Of a stretch of 64,000 nt of DNA, positions 32,951-44,339 are shown one piece after another. Source of the stretch: Undaria pinnatifida (lineage: Eukaryota > Sar > Phaeophyceae > Laminariales > Alariaceae); contig JABAKD010000007.1 of assembly GCA_012845835.1 (NCBI GenBank), forward strand, positions 5,533,358-5,597,357. The letters are read 5' to 3'. Numbering within the stretch: the stretch's first letter is position 1; the number at the start of each line of letters is the position of its first letter. The notes below the pieces were generated by a model. It ran no database searches, was not told the DNA's origin, and saw only the letters and a list, made by a program, of their open reading frames with translations. The position numbers and the translations under genes were made by a program.

Positions 32951-34059
32951 TCATAAAATGAAAAATATAACACGTTTTTTCACCCGTATTTTTGTACCGA
33001 CCGGACGGCACCAGCTTGGTTATTTCCGGGTGTTTATGGCGTCCTCCATCCCCTCCCCCCCCAAAAAAGTCTCTGTATCTGTATGGAAACCACAAATTGT
33101 GGTTCAGTTGGGGGTTTGGGGAAGGTGAGGCATTCGCTGCCAAGAAGTACCACCAGGCCGGGAGTGGGGGCGTACGCGGGCGGTGTTGTTTTGTACCACC
33201 AAGAAGTTTGGCGCTGGTTTCAATAGCATTCACTCGTGCTTATGATACATCATTGCGTCCAGTGTGATGCACAATAGGTGGGTGGATTTGTGGGTGGCGC
33301 GTCCCGGGAGCAAACAATCTGTTGTGTCATTATTAGCTAACAGATAATCAGAAATGCGATGATCAGTCATCTATAAGTCAATGAATCAACACAAGCAGTC
33401 CGTTCTCCCATCTGCTTTGCATCCTCTTTCTCGCTAGTACCACCGGGTAATACAGCTTGAAAACGATTTCATTTTTCTTCCTCTGGGAAAAACTGAACCT
33501 CGACCACTTTTCCTTTAGCGTGTTGAATTTTCATTGATTCTGTAAGCCCTCACCCATTTTTAATCCGTTGAGAATGAGAAGCAGACTCCGCTCGACGTCC
33601 TGCTGCATTCGTTTGTTCATGTTTCATGCTCTAGGTGCTCGTCTATAAGCCGCACGCTGCACGCCAATGACTCATATTGAATAATATGGCGCAACAACAA
33701 AGAAAAAACGCCGTTTTCTCGCGTGATGTGTTTTGTGCGCGTTGCTGTGGGTGTTCTACGTACGTATATTTTGTGACGTGCCGCCGGTGGCGCGCACTCA
33801 AAAATTACGTTTTGTTCTTTATGTGAGTACGAACGTAGCGACTAAACAGTTTCGAATGTACATTTACCAATCGAACAACCCAATGGAAAAATCTTAATCT
33901 CGTTTTTGGTTATGTCCTCTTCAAATAACCGAATAACGGAAAACATTCTTCCGTCTGTTCGCAGATAACTGACCTATCCCAAAATTGGCTTGGGTGCTCA
34001 TCACTGATTGTAGTTAGGTGACACCAACGTATGATCATCTCGAGGCGAAATAGTTTCCA
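32951..34059. other. No gene recognised
   Basis: No motif-bearing frame or terminal repeat. Confidence 0.4.
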
Positions 34060-34478
34060 CATACAAATTGATATGTCGCGCCCCCCCCCCCCCCCCCCCC
34101 TCCCCGCCCCCCGCCCCCCCCCAACCTCGCCCCACTTTTGATCAAAATCAGCCCCCCACGTCCTTCAAAATTCCGCCCTCCCCTCGCTGGTTTTTGACTT
34201 ACAGGATTCACTTGATAAACTGATGCACTTTCTTCCACAGCTGTCAGATTTTGTCTCCCTTAGAAACGGGTTTTATAGTTTCCGCGCACAGACTGACTAA
34301 CGTCACCCGGTTGAACCTGATAGCTACACTGTAGTTGCAAGGGGAGTCGCCGACCCTATATCCTTAATGAGGACATGCAACCCGTTATACGCGCGATCGG
34401 AGTATCACACACAGCTTGCAAAGATGAGTTTCGACAAAATATCCGATCTCACTGCTGGGATGTCGTTTCATTTTTGAT
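34060..34478 (+). repeat. Family A repeat, near-complete copy
   Basis: A C tract of some 20 bases at 34,081-34,100 and a C-rich continuation to 34,130. Then the full conserved 3' part, ending 'tctcactgctgggatgtc' near 34,465. Confidence 0.75.
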
Positions 34479-34849
34479 TCTTAAATTTGGTGTTGTGTCG
34501 TACGCCCATGTGGCTGTGTGTATTATACTACCATGAACCTAATGTGTTATTTTGGGTATATTGGGGACCTGCATTTTTAGCATAGAGGTAAAACATTTTG
34601 TTCCCATCCATCCAACTCCTTCGCCCCCGCCCCCCCCGTCTTGCCGCCGTACTAACCCTTCAACGCGCGCCTCCTTTTCCCTTCCCTGAATAAAAGTTCG
34701 CCGAAGTTTCATACGCTACCCGACAGATGAAGGAAAATATATACCTTTCACGTCATATATCCATGCAGTATAGCTTCGAATATTCATAGTGTATTATACC
34801 GTTTACTGCAACAACAAGAGTCTCAGCCAACTCCTTCCCCCCTCCCCTC
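34479..34849. other. No feature recognised
   Basis: Spacer between two family A copies. A short C-rich run occurs at 34,622-34,640. Confidence 0.4.
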
Positions 34850-35160
34850 TCCGCTGCTCGCACAATCGTCTGCAAAGCATCTCACCCCCGTGCTGCGAGC
34901 TGCTATTCATTTTTGGGATCTGCCCCCCCCCCCGATCCCCCCCCTGCCCTTGACCCCCCCCCTTCCCCCCTCCCCCCCTCCCCTTGCCTGTTATTCGACT
35001 ACAACAACAACAGGAGCAGGATTAACATTTTGGGCTTGTTGGCGCTTTCTACAATCATCGGTTGTCGTCTCTTTCCCAAACGGGTTCTATTGTTTCCTTG
35101 CACAGGTTGATTTACGCCACCCTGTTGACAATGATACGAGCTGCTACTACGGTACGAGTG
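34850..35160 (+). repeat. Family A repeat, C-rich 5' part, diverged
   Basis: 'gcacaatcgtctgc', then C tracts (34,922-34,985), 'tgcctgttattcgac', 'cccaaacgggttctat' and 'ccaccctgttgac' in family order. The 3' end is replaced at 35,163 by a family C element. Confidence 0.6.
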
Positions 35161-35162
35161 AT

Positions 35163-35390
35163 GCTACGATAGCCCCCCCCCAAACACCATCGATTCTCCC
35201 TAACGAACGTTTCATGGCTGATCGACATGAGGAATGATGATACGAAATAAATTAATCTTTATGCATTCCCTTGTTTGCGAAAGACGGTCGAACGATGACG
35301 TCGGGGGGGCAAGGGTCACCGTAGTTCAAGAGATTCGGCGGGGAGCTGGTTTCAAATTCGGCGATTTAGTTTCTAAAGATGGGGGAGGAC
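35163..35390 (-). mobile_element. Family C foldback element (MITE), copy 3
   Basis: 'gctacgatagcccccccc' on the left and 'atgggggagga' on the right. Internal 'aacgaacgtttcatggctg', 'gaacgatgacgtcgggg' and 'ggagctggtttcaaattcggcg' read as the complement of family C. It sits inside family A. Confidence 0.65.
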
Positions 35391-35429
35391 AACCGACAAC
35401 GACTGGTAAACTGTTGTAGTAGTTTCTAT

Positions 35430-35550
35430 GGGAGTGGCCGACCCATATCCTTAATGAGGGCACGCACTCAGGAATACGCGCGATCGGAGTATTACACACA
35501 GCTTGCAAGGAAGAGTTTTTTTTCGGAATCATCGATCTCAGCTGGAGGAG
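35430..35550 (+). repeat. Family A 3'-end fragment
   Basis: 'gagtggccgaccc', 'tatccttaatgaggg', 'cgcgatcggagtatta', then a short end near 'ctcagctggagg'. Probably the severed 3' end of the copy that starts at 34,850, displaced by the family C insertion. Confidence 0.65.
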
Positions 35551-36178
35551 GAGTCGTGCATAAAAAATTTCATGTTATGAATAAAGGCTTGAAACATTTG
35601 TTCGAAACAATACCTTATTTCAAGTACTTTACGAAGTTTAAGCCCGATATTAAAATGAAATAGTTTTGGTTGGTAATACTCTGTATCTGAGATCATGGGT
35701 TGGAGGCCGGTCGCGTACGTACTCAAACATTCCTTACGGCGATTTTCTCGCAAAAATGTGCGAAATATGGGGGGGGGGGTGCTTTCTAACCATCTCCGGG
35801 TCAACCGATCAACGCAATCCTCAACGACGAAACTTCAGCGTTCCTATTTACCAGCTGCATGCTAGAGGGACCACTGCCATTGTACGCGATTGCTGCTAAT
35901 CTGTTGCTTTCAGGTACGGTATTGCACCAAGTATACGGTGGTAGTGGGGGTTCTCCGTTTTCGTCACCGGGATGGGGCCACCTAAGAGAGGGATTACTCT
36001 ATACCTTAGTTCTTAGGCGATGTGACTCACGCAGCGTAGCTAAGCATTCCGCTGCCGGTGCATAGTTCTAAAAATTTAACAGCACGCTGCAAGTTAAAGG
36101 CTGCAAGGAACATAGGGGCGTACTCTCGGAAGTAGCCCGGAGCCACACTGCACACACCTATCTACCGTAGCATTGGTC
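35551..36178. other. No feature recognised
   Basis: A ten-base G tract lies at 35,770. No domain or shared repeat. Confidence 0.4.
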
Positions 36179-36357
36179 TTAGGCCGTTTCTTATAGCATT
36201 GGATTCTCATCTTCGATTCCGCCAGAATCCGATTCGGCAAAATTCGGGCGGAGAAGAAAGCCCGACCTTTCTTATAGCGAACGGATTTTGTCAGACGGAT
36301 TTCAGCAGGACTGTCATTTTTTTTTAAAAACAGCGCGCGCAAAACCCAACACCACAC

Positions 36358-36381
36358 AGCAGCAGCAGCAGCAGCAGCACA
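36358..36381. repeat. (CAG)n microsatellite inside the Harbinger-type element
   Basis: About eight CAG triplets. Confidence 0.85.
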
Positions 36382-36500
36382 CAGCAGACCGATACAGACA
36401 TAAAGACGCAGCGCAGAGGCAGCAGACCACACGCAGCAGACCACACAGACGTTGCAAACATGCCGGACCAAGAGGCACCAGCCCTTGACATCTCATCGTC

Positions 36501-36800
36501 CTATGTGTCGGGCTCTAGCTCGTCTTCGTAGTCTTGTAAGATGAGGTCCCAGGTGGCGACACTACGCTGCTGCTGCAGATGGAAGGCAGCTAGCGTGGTG
36601 GCAAAGACAGCAGAAACGTCGACACCAGCTTTTTCTCTCGCTGTCGCGGCCATTTGATGGTGCACCACGCGTCCCGAGGGCAAGCCAAGTTCGTAGGCTA
36701 GCCCACGGGCGACGCCCAGCAGCCCTAACAGCGCCGGCACTGCAGCACGCATGTGGGGTAGCCCGATGTGTGCGTGTGTGTGCGCGCGCGCGCGGCGCAA
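36501..36800 (-). CDS. Hypothetical frame inside the Harbinger-type element
   Basis: About 99 codons on the minus strand, Ala/Leu-rich in the first half. An ordered-looking second half ends 'VATWDLILQDYEDELEPDT'. No DDE, Myb/SANT or zinc-finger pattern is visible, so I cannot tie it to the second gene of PIF/Harbinger elements. It may be captured host sequence or chance. The longer minus frame at 36,725-37,933 reads through the element end and family B and is not taken as a gene. Confidence 0.2.
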   Translation of the reverse strand: MRRARAHTHAHIGLPHMRAAVPALLGLLGVARGLAYELGLPSGRVVHHQMAATAREKAGVDVSAVFATTLAAFHLQQQRSVATWDLILQDYEDELEPDT

Positions 36801-37027
36801 CCAGAGAGTTTCAAATAATGCGAGACAGAAATCCGGGTTGGGCAGCGTCTCGGATTTTGGTCAGGAATCCGAGTGGCCGCAACTCGAAAAGCTGAAATCG
36901 GATTTTTCCGAATTGGATTGTGCCAAAATCCGTGTCTATAAGAAGGCGGAAATGGGCCCGAATCGGATTCTGGCGGAATCGAAGATGAGAATCCAATGCT
37001 ATAAGAAACGGCCTTAGTATGCGATTT

Positions 37028-37700
37028 GCGGGACTGGAATTCCCGATCAAATAGCTTCGTTCGAGCGCCGGCTTCAGGGGGCGGCTCGAACGCCCCTCGC
37101 TCTGCCGTGTTTGTTCCGCACATCCACGTGAACGCGGACAGATGCCGAGCAAGACAAGCAAGAAGTTGCGAAAACATCGCATGTCGAGCAGGAATTCCGG
37201 AAGTTATGGTTGAATCTTCACCTCCGCAGCGCCTGGATGATATACAAAGTTGTATCATTTCCAAACGGTAGTACGTTGCTATTGAAACGTTGTCAATTTT
37301 GCGGTGGCATACCCTCGAGCGTTTGCTTTGCTGACGGTCTGCGATTCTCGGAACTGGAATCCTCGTCAAACCGTTTGTTTTGCTAGACTTCTGCGATTTT
37401 CGGAACTGGAATTCTAGGTCAAATAGCTTCGATCGAGCGCCGTCATTCGGGGAGCGACTCCAACGCCCCTCGCCCTGCCGTATCTGTTCCGCACCTTGAC
37501 ATGAACGCGGGTCAACGCTGCGCGAGACAAGCGGGAAGTGCGTTCTTTTTTTTGGGGGGGGGCGGTATAATCTCGAGTTATTCTTGGATCTTGGCGTATG
37601 TAGAGCATGATCTAAAAACTTAAGGGACAACATTTCCAAAATGGCGCCATTCCCGAAATGGCATATAAATTTCTTCCCGGCAATGGTTTTTTCATGGCCG
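37028..37700 (+). repeat. Family B repeat, two short copies
   Basis: Two blocks share 'ggaactggaattc', 'tcaaatagcttcg', 'tcgagcgccg', 'cgaacgcccctcgc', 'gttccgcac' and 'gaacgcgg' (37,030-37,180 and 37,402-37,690). The second continues into 'tcgagttattcttggatcttgg', also seen at 38,895 and 40,676. Confidence 0.6.
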
Positions 37701-37774
37701 CCTCCAAGCGCTTTTGCCCGATCGTAGCTACGACCTCTGTGTGTCGTTTCTTTTTGGCTCAGTGGGTATAGTGC

Positions 37775-38345
37775 TATATAACCATGAGAAACTGGTGCAT
37801 TCTTTCCAAAACCGTCACATGTATCCCCTTCAAGGATGTATAGTTTGCACGCATGGGTTGAGCTGCTCCGCCCGTCCCCCTTTCCCCGTGCATTCTTTGC
37901 AAAACCTTCAGATTTATCCCCTGCTTGAAGCATTAATAAATTCTACGCACAAATTGAGCTGCCCCGCCGAAGCCCCCCCCCCTTCCCCCCTCCAGCCCCC
38001 CTTTTGATGAAAATCAGGCCCCCAGGTCCTTAACAACTCCGCCCTGCCCTCACCGGTTATTCGACTTACAGGATTCACTTGATAATTAACTGATGCATTT
38101 CTGTTTACAGCTGTCAGATTTTGTCCCCCTCAGGAACGGGTTTGGAGTTTCCGCGCACAGACTGACTAACATCACCCTGTTGACCCTGATAGCTGCATTG
38201 TAGTTGCAAGGGGAGTCGCCGATCTATATCCTTAATGACGACACACAATTCCTGATACGCGCGATCGGAGTATCACACACAGCTTGCAAACATACATGAG
38301 TTTCGACGAAATATTCGTTCTTACAGCTTCAGTGTTTTTTATTTT
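37775..38345 (+). repeat. Family A repeat, near-complete copy
   Basis: Opens with 'aaaccgtcacatgtatcccctt', then C-rich runs (37,975-38,003), then the conserved 3' part ending at about 38,335. Similar to 490-1,085 along nearly its whole length. Confidence 0.75.
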
Positions 38346-38815
38346 TATAATAACCAATGAAGGATGTGCCGTGAGTACGATACTCACCCAGATCATGTTT
38401 GGTATTCAGGATCGTGAGCGCTGGAGACGTTATGCATGGTTATGTTAATTGACAGTTTTCTCCAGAGTACTATCAACTGTTGTAGTACGTAGAGAAGGAA
38501 TAGATGATCCGGAAATCGCTCTTACGAAGTCGCTGATAATGAATTAACGAACTGGAAAACATATTTTGTTGTTTTTTTTCATAACCCACACACTAGTGTG
38601 AGTGTTAGTATCAAGTCAATTGACAGTGGGTAGTGCTATGTGCCGTGAGTTGGATTCTCACCAACTTCATGTTTGTCTTTTTCAGGCGTGCGCGCTGACG
38701 ACTTTACGAATGAATATTTAGACTAGTAGTTTAACGTACATATATAGTAGCACTACCCGCCAAGCTACTGAGTCAAGTGATTAAGTATAGCTCAGTGGAC
38801 GGTGCTGTAGCAATC
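38346..38815. other. No gene recognised
   Basis: The block 'aggatgtgccgtgagtacgatactcacc' near 38,365 recurs as 'tatgtgccgtgagttggattctcacc' near 38,637, with 'catgtttg' after both: a weak direct duplication of about 60 bp. Confidence 0.4.
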
Positions 38816-38816
38816 T

Positions 38817-40180
38817 CGGTCGAATCACCTTGTTCGAAGGCCGCCGTCCAAGGGAGAAGCGCGAAAACTCTGGCATTTTGAACGGTACTTTCGAGTTATT
38901 GTTCGGATCTTGATGCATGGAGAGGTTGATCAAATAAACTTGGCACGACATTCCAAAATAGGGTCATGTTTTATCCCAAGATATAATATTATTACTGAAA
39001 AAACTTCCCCTTAGTACTGCGATAGGTAATAGTAGGGCGTTTGTTCATTGAATTTCGGTAGGTACGCATATACTGAGTATAACACATTGATATTGACGCG
39101 GCAAGCGCACGCATGACTAAACGTGGAGGAGGTAGTAGTGATCACGATTACTGCGACAGGAAAAGCCACACAGTAGCATTGCGTGTGGCTGGGTACCCGG
39201 GGACTCGAGGTTTGTATTAGTCAAGTTCCTTCTGTGTTAAGCGGGGCCACTCGAAAGAGGTGGTAAGTAGACAGTAGAATGGCGTGCTTTGTTGTTGCTG
39301 TGGTCCCTGGCTTCGTTGCTGTGGTTGTTTGCCGGACAAGTGCAAGCGGTCGAGTGTTGGTACGTAACTGACAAAAAAAGAGTGTGTAGATTCCTACTTT
39401 ACGTGCTCCTTGTTGCTGCTGACTGCTGATTGATCATCACTTTTAGTAGTGATTTTTTTTTACGTGGCGCACCTCCACTTTCCAGCTTCTGGGCATACAA
39501 GCCGTGGTCACAGATGTCGTCCTTCCCTTTCCCCCCTTCATTGTTTTTATCGCATAGGTTTCAGCACCGACTGATCGTCGATTTTTCATCGAGTGTTCCT
39601 ATCTTACGCTCTCGCGCTTTCCGCAAGTCAATTATCAGTAGTGCACAAAGACGAACAATTGTACGAATATGAACTCGGGGGGGTACGATTTCACCAATCT
39701 GACCTATACCAGGGTCGATCGAGGATATAACCTGATACGACGCCGGGGCAGTGACTGATATAGAGCCAGTCGCCCAGCTGTTCTATAGCGGGGTTACACT
39801 CGAATACTACTATGTAATTACGAGCATTTATCATTGGGTTTAATAACCAAATACCCACCGTTGTGAGCTTTGTTGGCTTTTTTTACTTGCAGAAATGAAT
39901 GGGAAAACAAATCAACTATCTGCTGAAATCACCTATTATTAATAGCAGGGTGGGTAGGTACACATCGTCGCGAATCGACGAGGGAAAAAAATGCTGAATT
40001 ACTCTGGCGACAAAAATTTGGGCAGGTGCCGTAGCGGGGAGGGGGGAGGGGAGCCCGCTATCTGACCCCGGATCTAAGATATACTAATTGGAAGGCGAGA
40101 GTAAGGCGAGCATCACAATGAATGCGATGGGAAAAAGAAAAAAGTGAAGTGTAATACAGCTGCTGTAATAAAACGATACC
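38817..40180 (+). repeat. Family B long unit, tandem copy 1
   Basis: Runs parallel to 40,521-41,850. Shared blocks in order are 'ctcggtc(g/a)aatc', 'gaacggtactttcgagttatt', 'caggcacacgcatgaa'-like, 'gattactgcgacagg', 'gtgctttgttgttgctgtgg', 'ggtacgtaactgac', 'gggtgggtaggtacac', 'aaatcgacgaggg' and 'ctatctgacccc'. Diverged by substitutions and indels. No coding sequence survives in both. Confidence 0.65.
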
Positions 40181-40404
40181 CCAGCATGTTGCATCGATCT
40201 ACTCGATCCGGACTGCCTGCTGTTGTATTATGCAATTGGTCCATGTACAACTTCTCTAATCACACGCAGCGGACATGGTCGGTCACCTTACTGGCCGCGG
40301 ATGCTTGATTCAGTAAAACTAGAATAAGAAACACACTCGACACGTTTCGTCGCCAGACTAAAGGGTCAGTCGGCGTTTGCTCGGATTTAGCCGATCGAAT
40401 TCTA

Positions 40405-40520
40405 ATGAATGACGCTCGTAATCGGACTCACTCAAAAACAGTAGCTATTAATAGTAGTACATTTTTACGATTGTTAGTATATTATCAAACTAACAATCAT
40501 CACGTACCAATGCTTAATTT
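40405..40520. other. Spacer between the two family B long units
   Basis: AT-rich. The 153-codon plus frame beginning at 40,405 continues into family B and is not conserved in the other copy, so it is not called. Confidence 0.4.
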
Positions 40521-41850
40521 CTCGGTCAAATCGCTTCGCTCGAGCGCCATCTTCCCGGGGCCGCTCCAACGACGCCCAATCTTGCTTCTCCGTTTTACGC
40601 CACGACATGAACGCGGACAGAGGCTGAGCGAGACAACAGAGAAGTTTGCAAAATTTTGTGTTTTAAACGGTACTCTCCAGTTATTTTCGGGTCTTGATGT
40701 AGTCTATGTCGAAGGGGTTGACATAGTAATACTTGGCAACACATTACTTCCAATTTGGTGTAATATTTCGTCCCAAACAAAAGAATACTTCCTGAAAAAT
40801 ACAACCCCGTGGTACGGCGGTAGGTGCTTTAATGAATGGTATTTCAGTTGGTACGTACCTACATGAAATTACGTGGCAGGCACACGCATGAATAAAACGA
40901 CAAGTTATTGGTTACGATTACTCCGTCAGAAAAACCGCACAGCAGCATTATAAGCGACTGCATCCCAGGCCCCGAGGGTGTAGTAGTTCCGGCACTTCGG
41001 CAGAGTTTGCACTCGAGCATGTAATATAGATACGAGTAAGAGCACGTACACTGATGCGCTCTACTACACACACACTCGTTTTGTCTGACATTTATCAAGG
41101 GGGAGGGCGTACCAAAAAATAGGTACCAACTATTCGACCTAAAAAACAAAGCGAAAAATACTTCCTGTTGTTGAGCTGCGCCACGCGACGGTCGTAGGAA
41201 GTAGTATACGGTATCGATGGAAGAAACAAGCGGCATGCATTCGTCCCGGTATCGAATCGGCAGGTGGATGTTTTCCCCAAGGAAGACTGTATAGAAAAGT
41301 AAAGGCGGTGTGGAAGGAGTGCTTTGTTGTTGCTGTGGTGCCTCTGTCTCTGTCGCTGCCTTGGACGTTTGCCATGGTCAACTGGAAAACGCTGTGTTGG
41401 TACGTAAGTGACAACCTATTTATTGTTTCTTTCTACTTGCCGTGCTCCTTGCTGTTGGTTGCTGATTTGTCATCTCTGGTGAGTTGTAAAGAGCCGGTTA
41501 CCCCCTTGGTCTATTTGGCGGTTATCTTCGAACACTACCAGCGTCGGTCCTTGAGTCCAATTCCATTCGTTGTGACCCTTGACCAAATTTTGAATGAGTG
41601 CAAGAATATGATCAGCTAACTGCTGAGAACGCCTAGAAGCGTGGGTAGGTACACTTCGATGCAAATCGACGAGAGAAGAAAATGTTGAATTCTTCGTGCG
41701 ACAAATATTAAGGCAGGTACCGTAGTGGGGGAAGGGCGAGGGAGGGCGCTATGTGACCCCTTATTTGGGTTATTTTACTACTGGGAGGGAAGGCGAGAGT
41801 AGTTCAGGGATAGTAAATGGGATGAAAACTTGAAATGATCCAAAAGCGAG
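40521..41850 (+). repeat. Family B long unit, tandem copy 2
   Basis: See the parallel unit at 38,817-40,180. The copy starts 'ctcggtcaaatcgcttcg' and ends after 'ctatgtgacccc' and 'ggcgagagtag'. The region is non-coding as far as can be seen. Confidence 0.65.
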
Positions 41851-42620
41851 AACAGGTTTTCAGGCAGGCTACACCGTCAAGCAATTACAGCAGTACAGTG
41901 GGGGTTTTCCAATTCAAGGTTAGCCTGTGTCAAGCCCAAACAGGCGTTCGTTTATGGTATCTCTTGTGGGCAATATATGGCTGTTCGTATGCCGGGACAT
42001 GGCGATGTGACCGCTCTTAGGTCTCCAACGTCTTTACCTTTGACGCTCTGGGTACAAACTGTATAACTTGGTCCTGGGGTTGAGAGGTTTGTAAGATTTG
42101 CGGTCGGATGGTGAATGTTTGCCCTACTCGAGAGGTATTCAAGAAAACCCGCGAGAATATTAGCAAGCTTAGTTTTTTTCCCCAAAAATCGGACGAAATC
42201 GGGACTTGCAGCAATTGTTTTAGGTGTCACATAAACGACAAAGTTATGATTGTAGTATTCCATTATTTTTTTACCATTACGCAAGTCAAGTACGCATTGT
42301 TTGAGGCACATTGTATGCCCTTTTCCAGCAGTAATTTCGGTCAATTTGTTCTTGTCTTAGTTCCAAATATTTTGTCGTTTTGCTTTGAACCCCACATTAT
42401 TACTTGAAAGTGTGCTTGTAACCGGAGGGTCCTGAATTCTGGATAAAAATCGATATTTTTCGTCCATATTTAAGTATATTACGGTTGGTGCTGCTGATGC
42501 TGTTCAAGTGTTTCTCATCCTCATTTCGAGCGGGTTTGCTCGGCACGACGACCTGATCAAAGCTAATAATACATGTTTAGTCAAGTGCTTTTTGGTGTTA
42601 AGTGGAGATGTGTTTTGTCA
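41851..42620. other. No gene recognised
   Basis: Two overlapping frames of about 100-130 codons (42,108-42,407 plus; 41,952-42,344 minus) with no motif. Confidence 0.4.
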
Positions 42621-42621
42621 T

Positions 42622-42915
42622 ACTTGACTGGTGGCTCGCTGCGCGAGAAGGCACTTGACGATCGTCGGGAGTGGCGGAATGTTTTATCACAATTGACTGC
42701 GCGAGAAGTCACTTGGCGATCGTCTGGAGTGGCGGAATGTTTTGTCACACTGGACTGCGCGAGAAGGCACTTGGCGATCGTCGGGAGTGGCTGAATGATT
42801 TTTCACACTGGATTGCGCGAGAAGGCACTTGGCGATCGTCGGGAGTGGCTAAATGTTTTGTCACACTTGACTGCGCGAGAAGGCACTTGGCGATCGTCGG
42901 GAGTGGCGGAATGTT
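42622..42915. repeat. 58-bp minisatellite, about five units
   Basis: The unit 'gcgcgagaaggcacttggcg' continues with 'atcgtcgggagtgg' and 'aatgttttgtcacac'. Units are 58 bp with few changes. The frame stays open across units on the plus strand (58 is not a multiple of 3, so the phase rotates), so apparent proteins here are artefacts. Confidence 0.9.
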
Positions 42916-43149
42916 TAGCCGGCGACTTTCGCTTTGAGGCGGAGAATGTCACCGATAGGATGCTCGTACTTAGTCCCCTGTAAACGGAACAGCAGAGTTT
43001 GGCGAGGAAGGCCGCATGGTGTGATGACAATGTGCGCATGGGTTACGTTGTACGCAGGTGTAGAATGCAACGTGCTGAAAGACACGAACACTTGTTACAG
43101 GACGCACAGCCGTAGCTGGAGACGCATAGTCTAGACTACATACGTGGGA

Positions 43150-43830
43150 GATGATGCATACAAAGGTGATGGAAGGGATTTGTACCGCAGGAACGCTGGA
43201 GGAGGGTGAGGTAGTATGGCAGGTTCGAACACGTACGCGTATCCTACACACGCAAACACACAGGAGTACTGCTGCGCTACACATGTCATGTATGTGCTAC
43301 ACACATACACCGATAGCTGTGTGCACACCGCTGTACACACCCGCATACACGGGTGATGGAAGGGATTAGTACCACCGCAGGAACGCTGGAGGAAGGTGAG
43401 GTAGTATGGCAGGTTCGAACACGTACGCGCATCCTACATACGCGAACACACAGGAGTACTGCTGCGCTACACCTGTAGAGTATGTGCTACACACAGCGAG
43501 AGCTGTGTGCACACCGCTGTACATACACACACTGCTGTGACCATGCTGAGTGCGCAGCGTATAAGCAGTGCCGTGTACACACCTGCATTCTCATGCGATG
43601 GAAGGGATTTGTACCGCAGGAGCGCTGGAGGAAGGTGAGGTAGTATGGCAGGTTCGAAGACGCACGCATTCACATGTGATGGAAGGGATTTGTACCGCAG
43701 GAGCGCTGGAGGAAGGTGAGGTAGTATGGCAGGTTCAAACACGTACGGGTATCCTACACACGCAAACACACAGGAGTACTGCTGCGCTACCCATGTATGT
43801 ACCACACAGAGAGAGCCCTGTTAATGTGTA
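43150..43830. repeat. Tandem array of a block around 'gatggaagggattt', four units
   Basis: Units start at about 43,168, 43,354, 43,598 and 43,678. Shared core: 'gatggaagggatttgtaccg', 'gaacgctggagga', 'ggtgaggtagtatggcagg', 'acacgcaaacacacagg' and 'agtactgctgcgctac'. Unit length varies (about 80-240 bp) because the last part is missing in one unit. Confidence 0.85.
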
Positions 43831-43892
43831 TCGGAGAGTTGGTGTCCCCAGTCGTCAAGATACCGCTCTGCTGTAGGGACGTTCCGGAGTCA

Positions 43893-44127
43893 TTCTACGG
43901 TAGCCCCCCCAACATTTCTTTAACGAAATCGCCGGTTTTGAAACTAGCTCCCGGCCGTGCCTCCTGAAATACGGTGTCCCTTGCCACCCCGACGTCAATG
44001 TTCGACAACCCTTTGCAAACAAGAAAATGTACGGAGACGTTTCTTAAATATCACCCTTCGTTGTGTCGAGTAGCCATGAAACGTTCGTTAAAGAAAATCG
44101 CTGTTTTTTGGGGGGGCTATCGTAGAA
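43893..44127. mobile_element. Family C foldback element (MITE), copy 4, best preserved
   Basis: Inverted ends TTCTACGGTAGCCCCCCCAA and TTCTACGATAGCCCCCCCAA (complement of the right end), then a shared 'tctttaacgaa'. 235 bp. Lies exactly between two tandem arrays. Confidence 0.8.
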
Positions 44128-44339
44128 CCAGTCTCCGCTGCACGGTGTGTGCAAAGATTCTGCCGCAGCACGAGGAGGTGGTACGCCGTAAAGTTCGAAG
44201 AGGGCGAAGAACACGCAGCCGCAGGGAAGGAGGAGCCTAGAACGAGGGAAGAGGCTCATAGCAGACACCCACAGCACGCGGCGGAGATGAGCTGCGACAG
44301 GAACCAGCGAGAGAAAGTATGCAGCAGCCGAACTGAAGG

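Larger units (their letters stand above)
36182..37013. mobile_element. PIF/Harbinger-type non-autonomous DNA element, copy 2
   Basis: Inverted ends of about 60 bp, nearly perfect, starting GGCCGTTTCTTATAGCATTG. TTA on both sides (36,179-36,181 and 37,014-37,016). Subterminal repeats of 'tcggattctggcgg' type. The middle carries a CAG tract (36,358-36,380) and a minus-strand frame of about 99 codons. No transposase motif is present. Confidence 0.88.

Noticed and set aside
37754-37790. tRNA A-box-like 'tggctcagtgggtatag'
   Set aside because: No B box or acceptor stem follows; the sequence runs straight into family A.
36725-37933. 402-codon minus frame
   Set aside because: It crosses the end of a Harbinger-type element and two family B copies; no domain and no continuity with a single source.
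38784-38830. tRNA-like or SINE head ('tagctcagtgg' with 'ggtcgaatcacc')
   Set aside because: The supposed B box belongs to family B, which recurs at 40,521 without any A box, and no cloverleaf can be drawn.
42573-42937. Repeat-protein frames
   Set aside because: 58-bp units rotate the frame, so no constant protein repeat is encoded.
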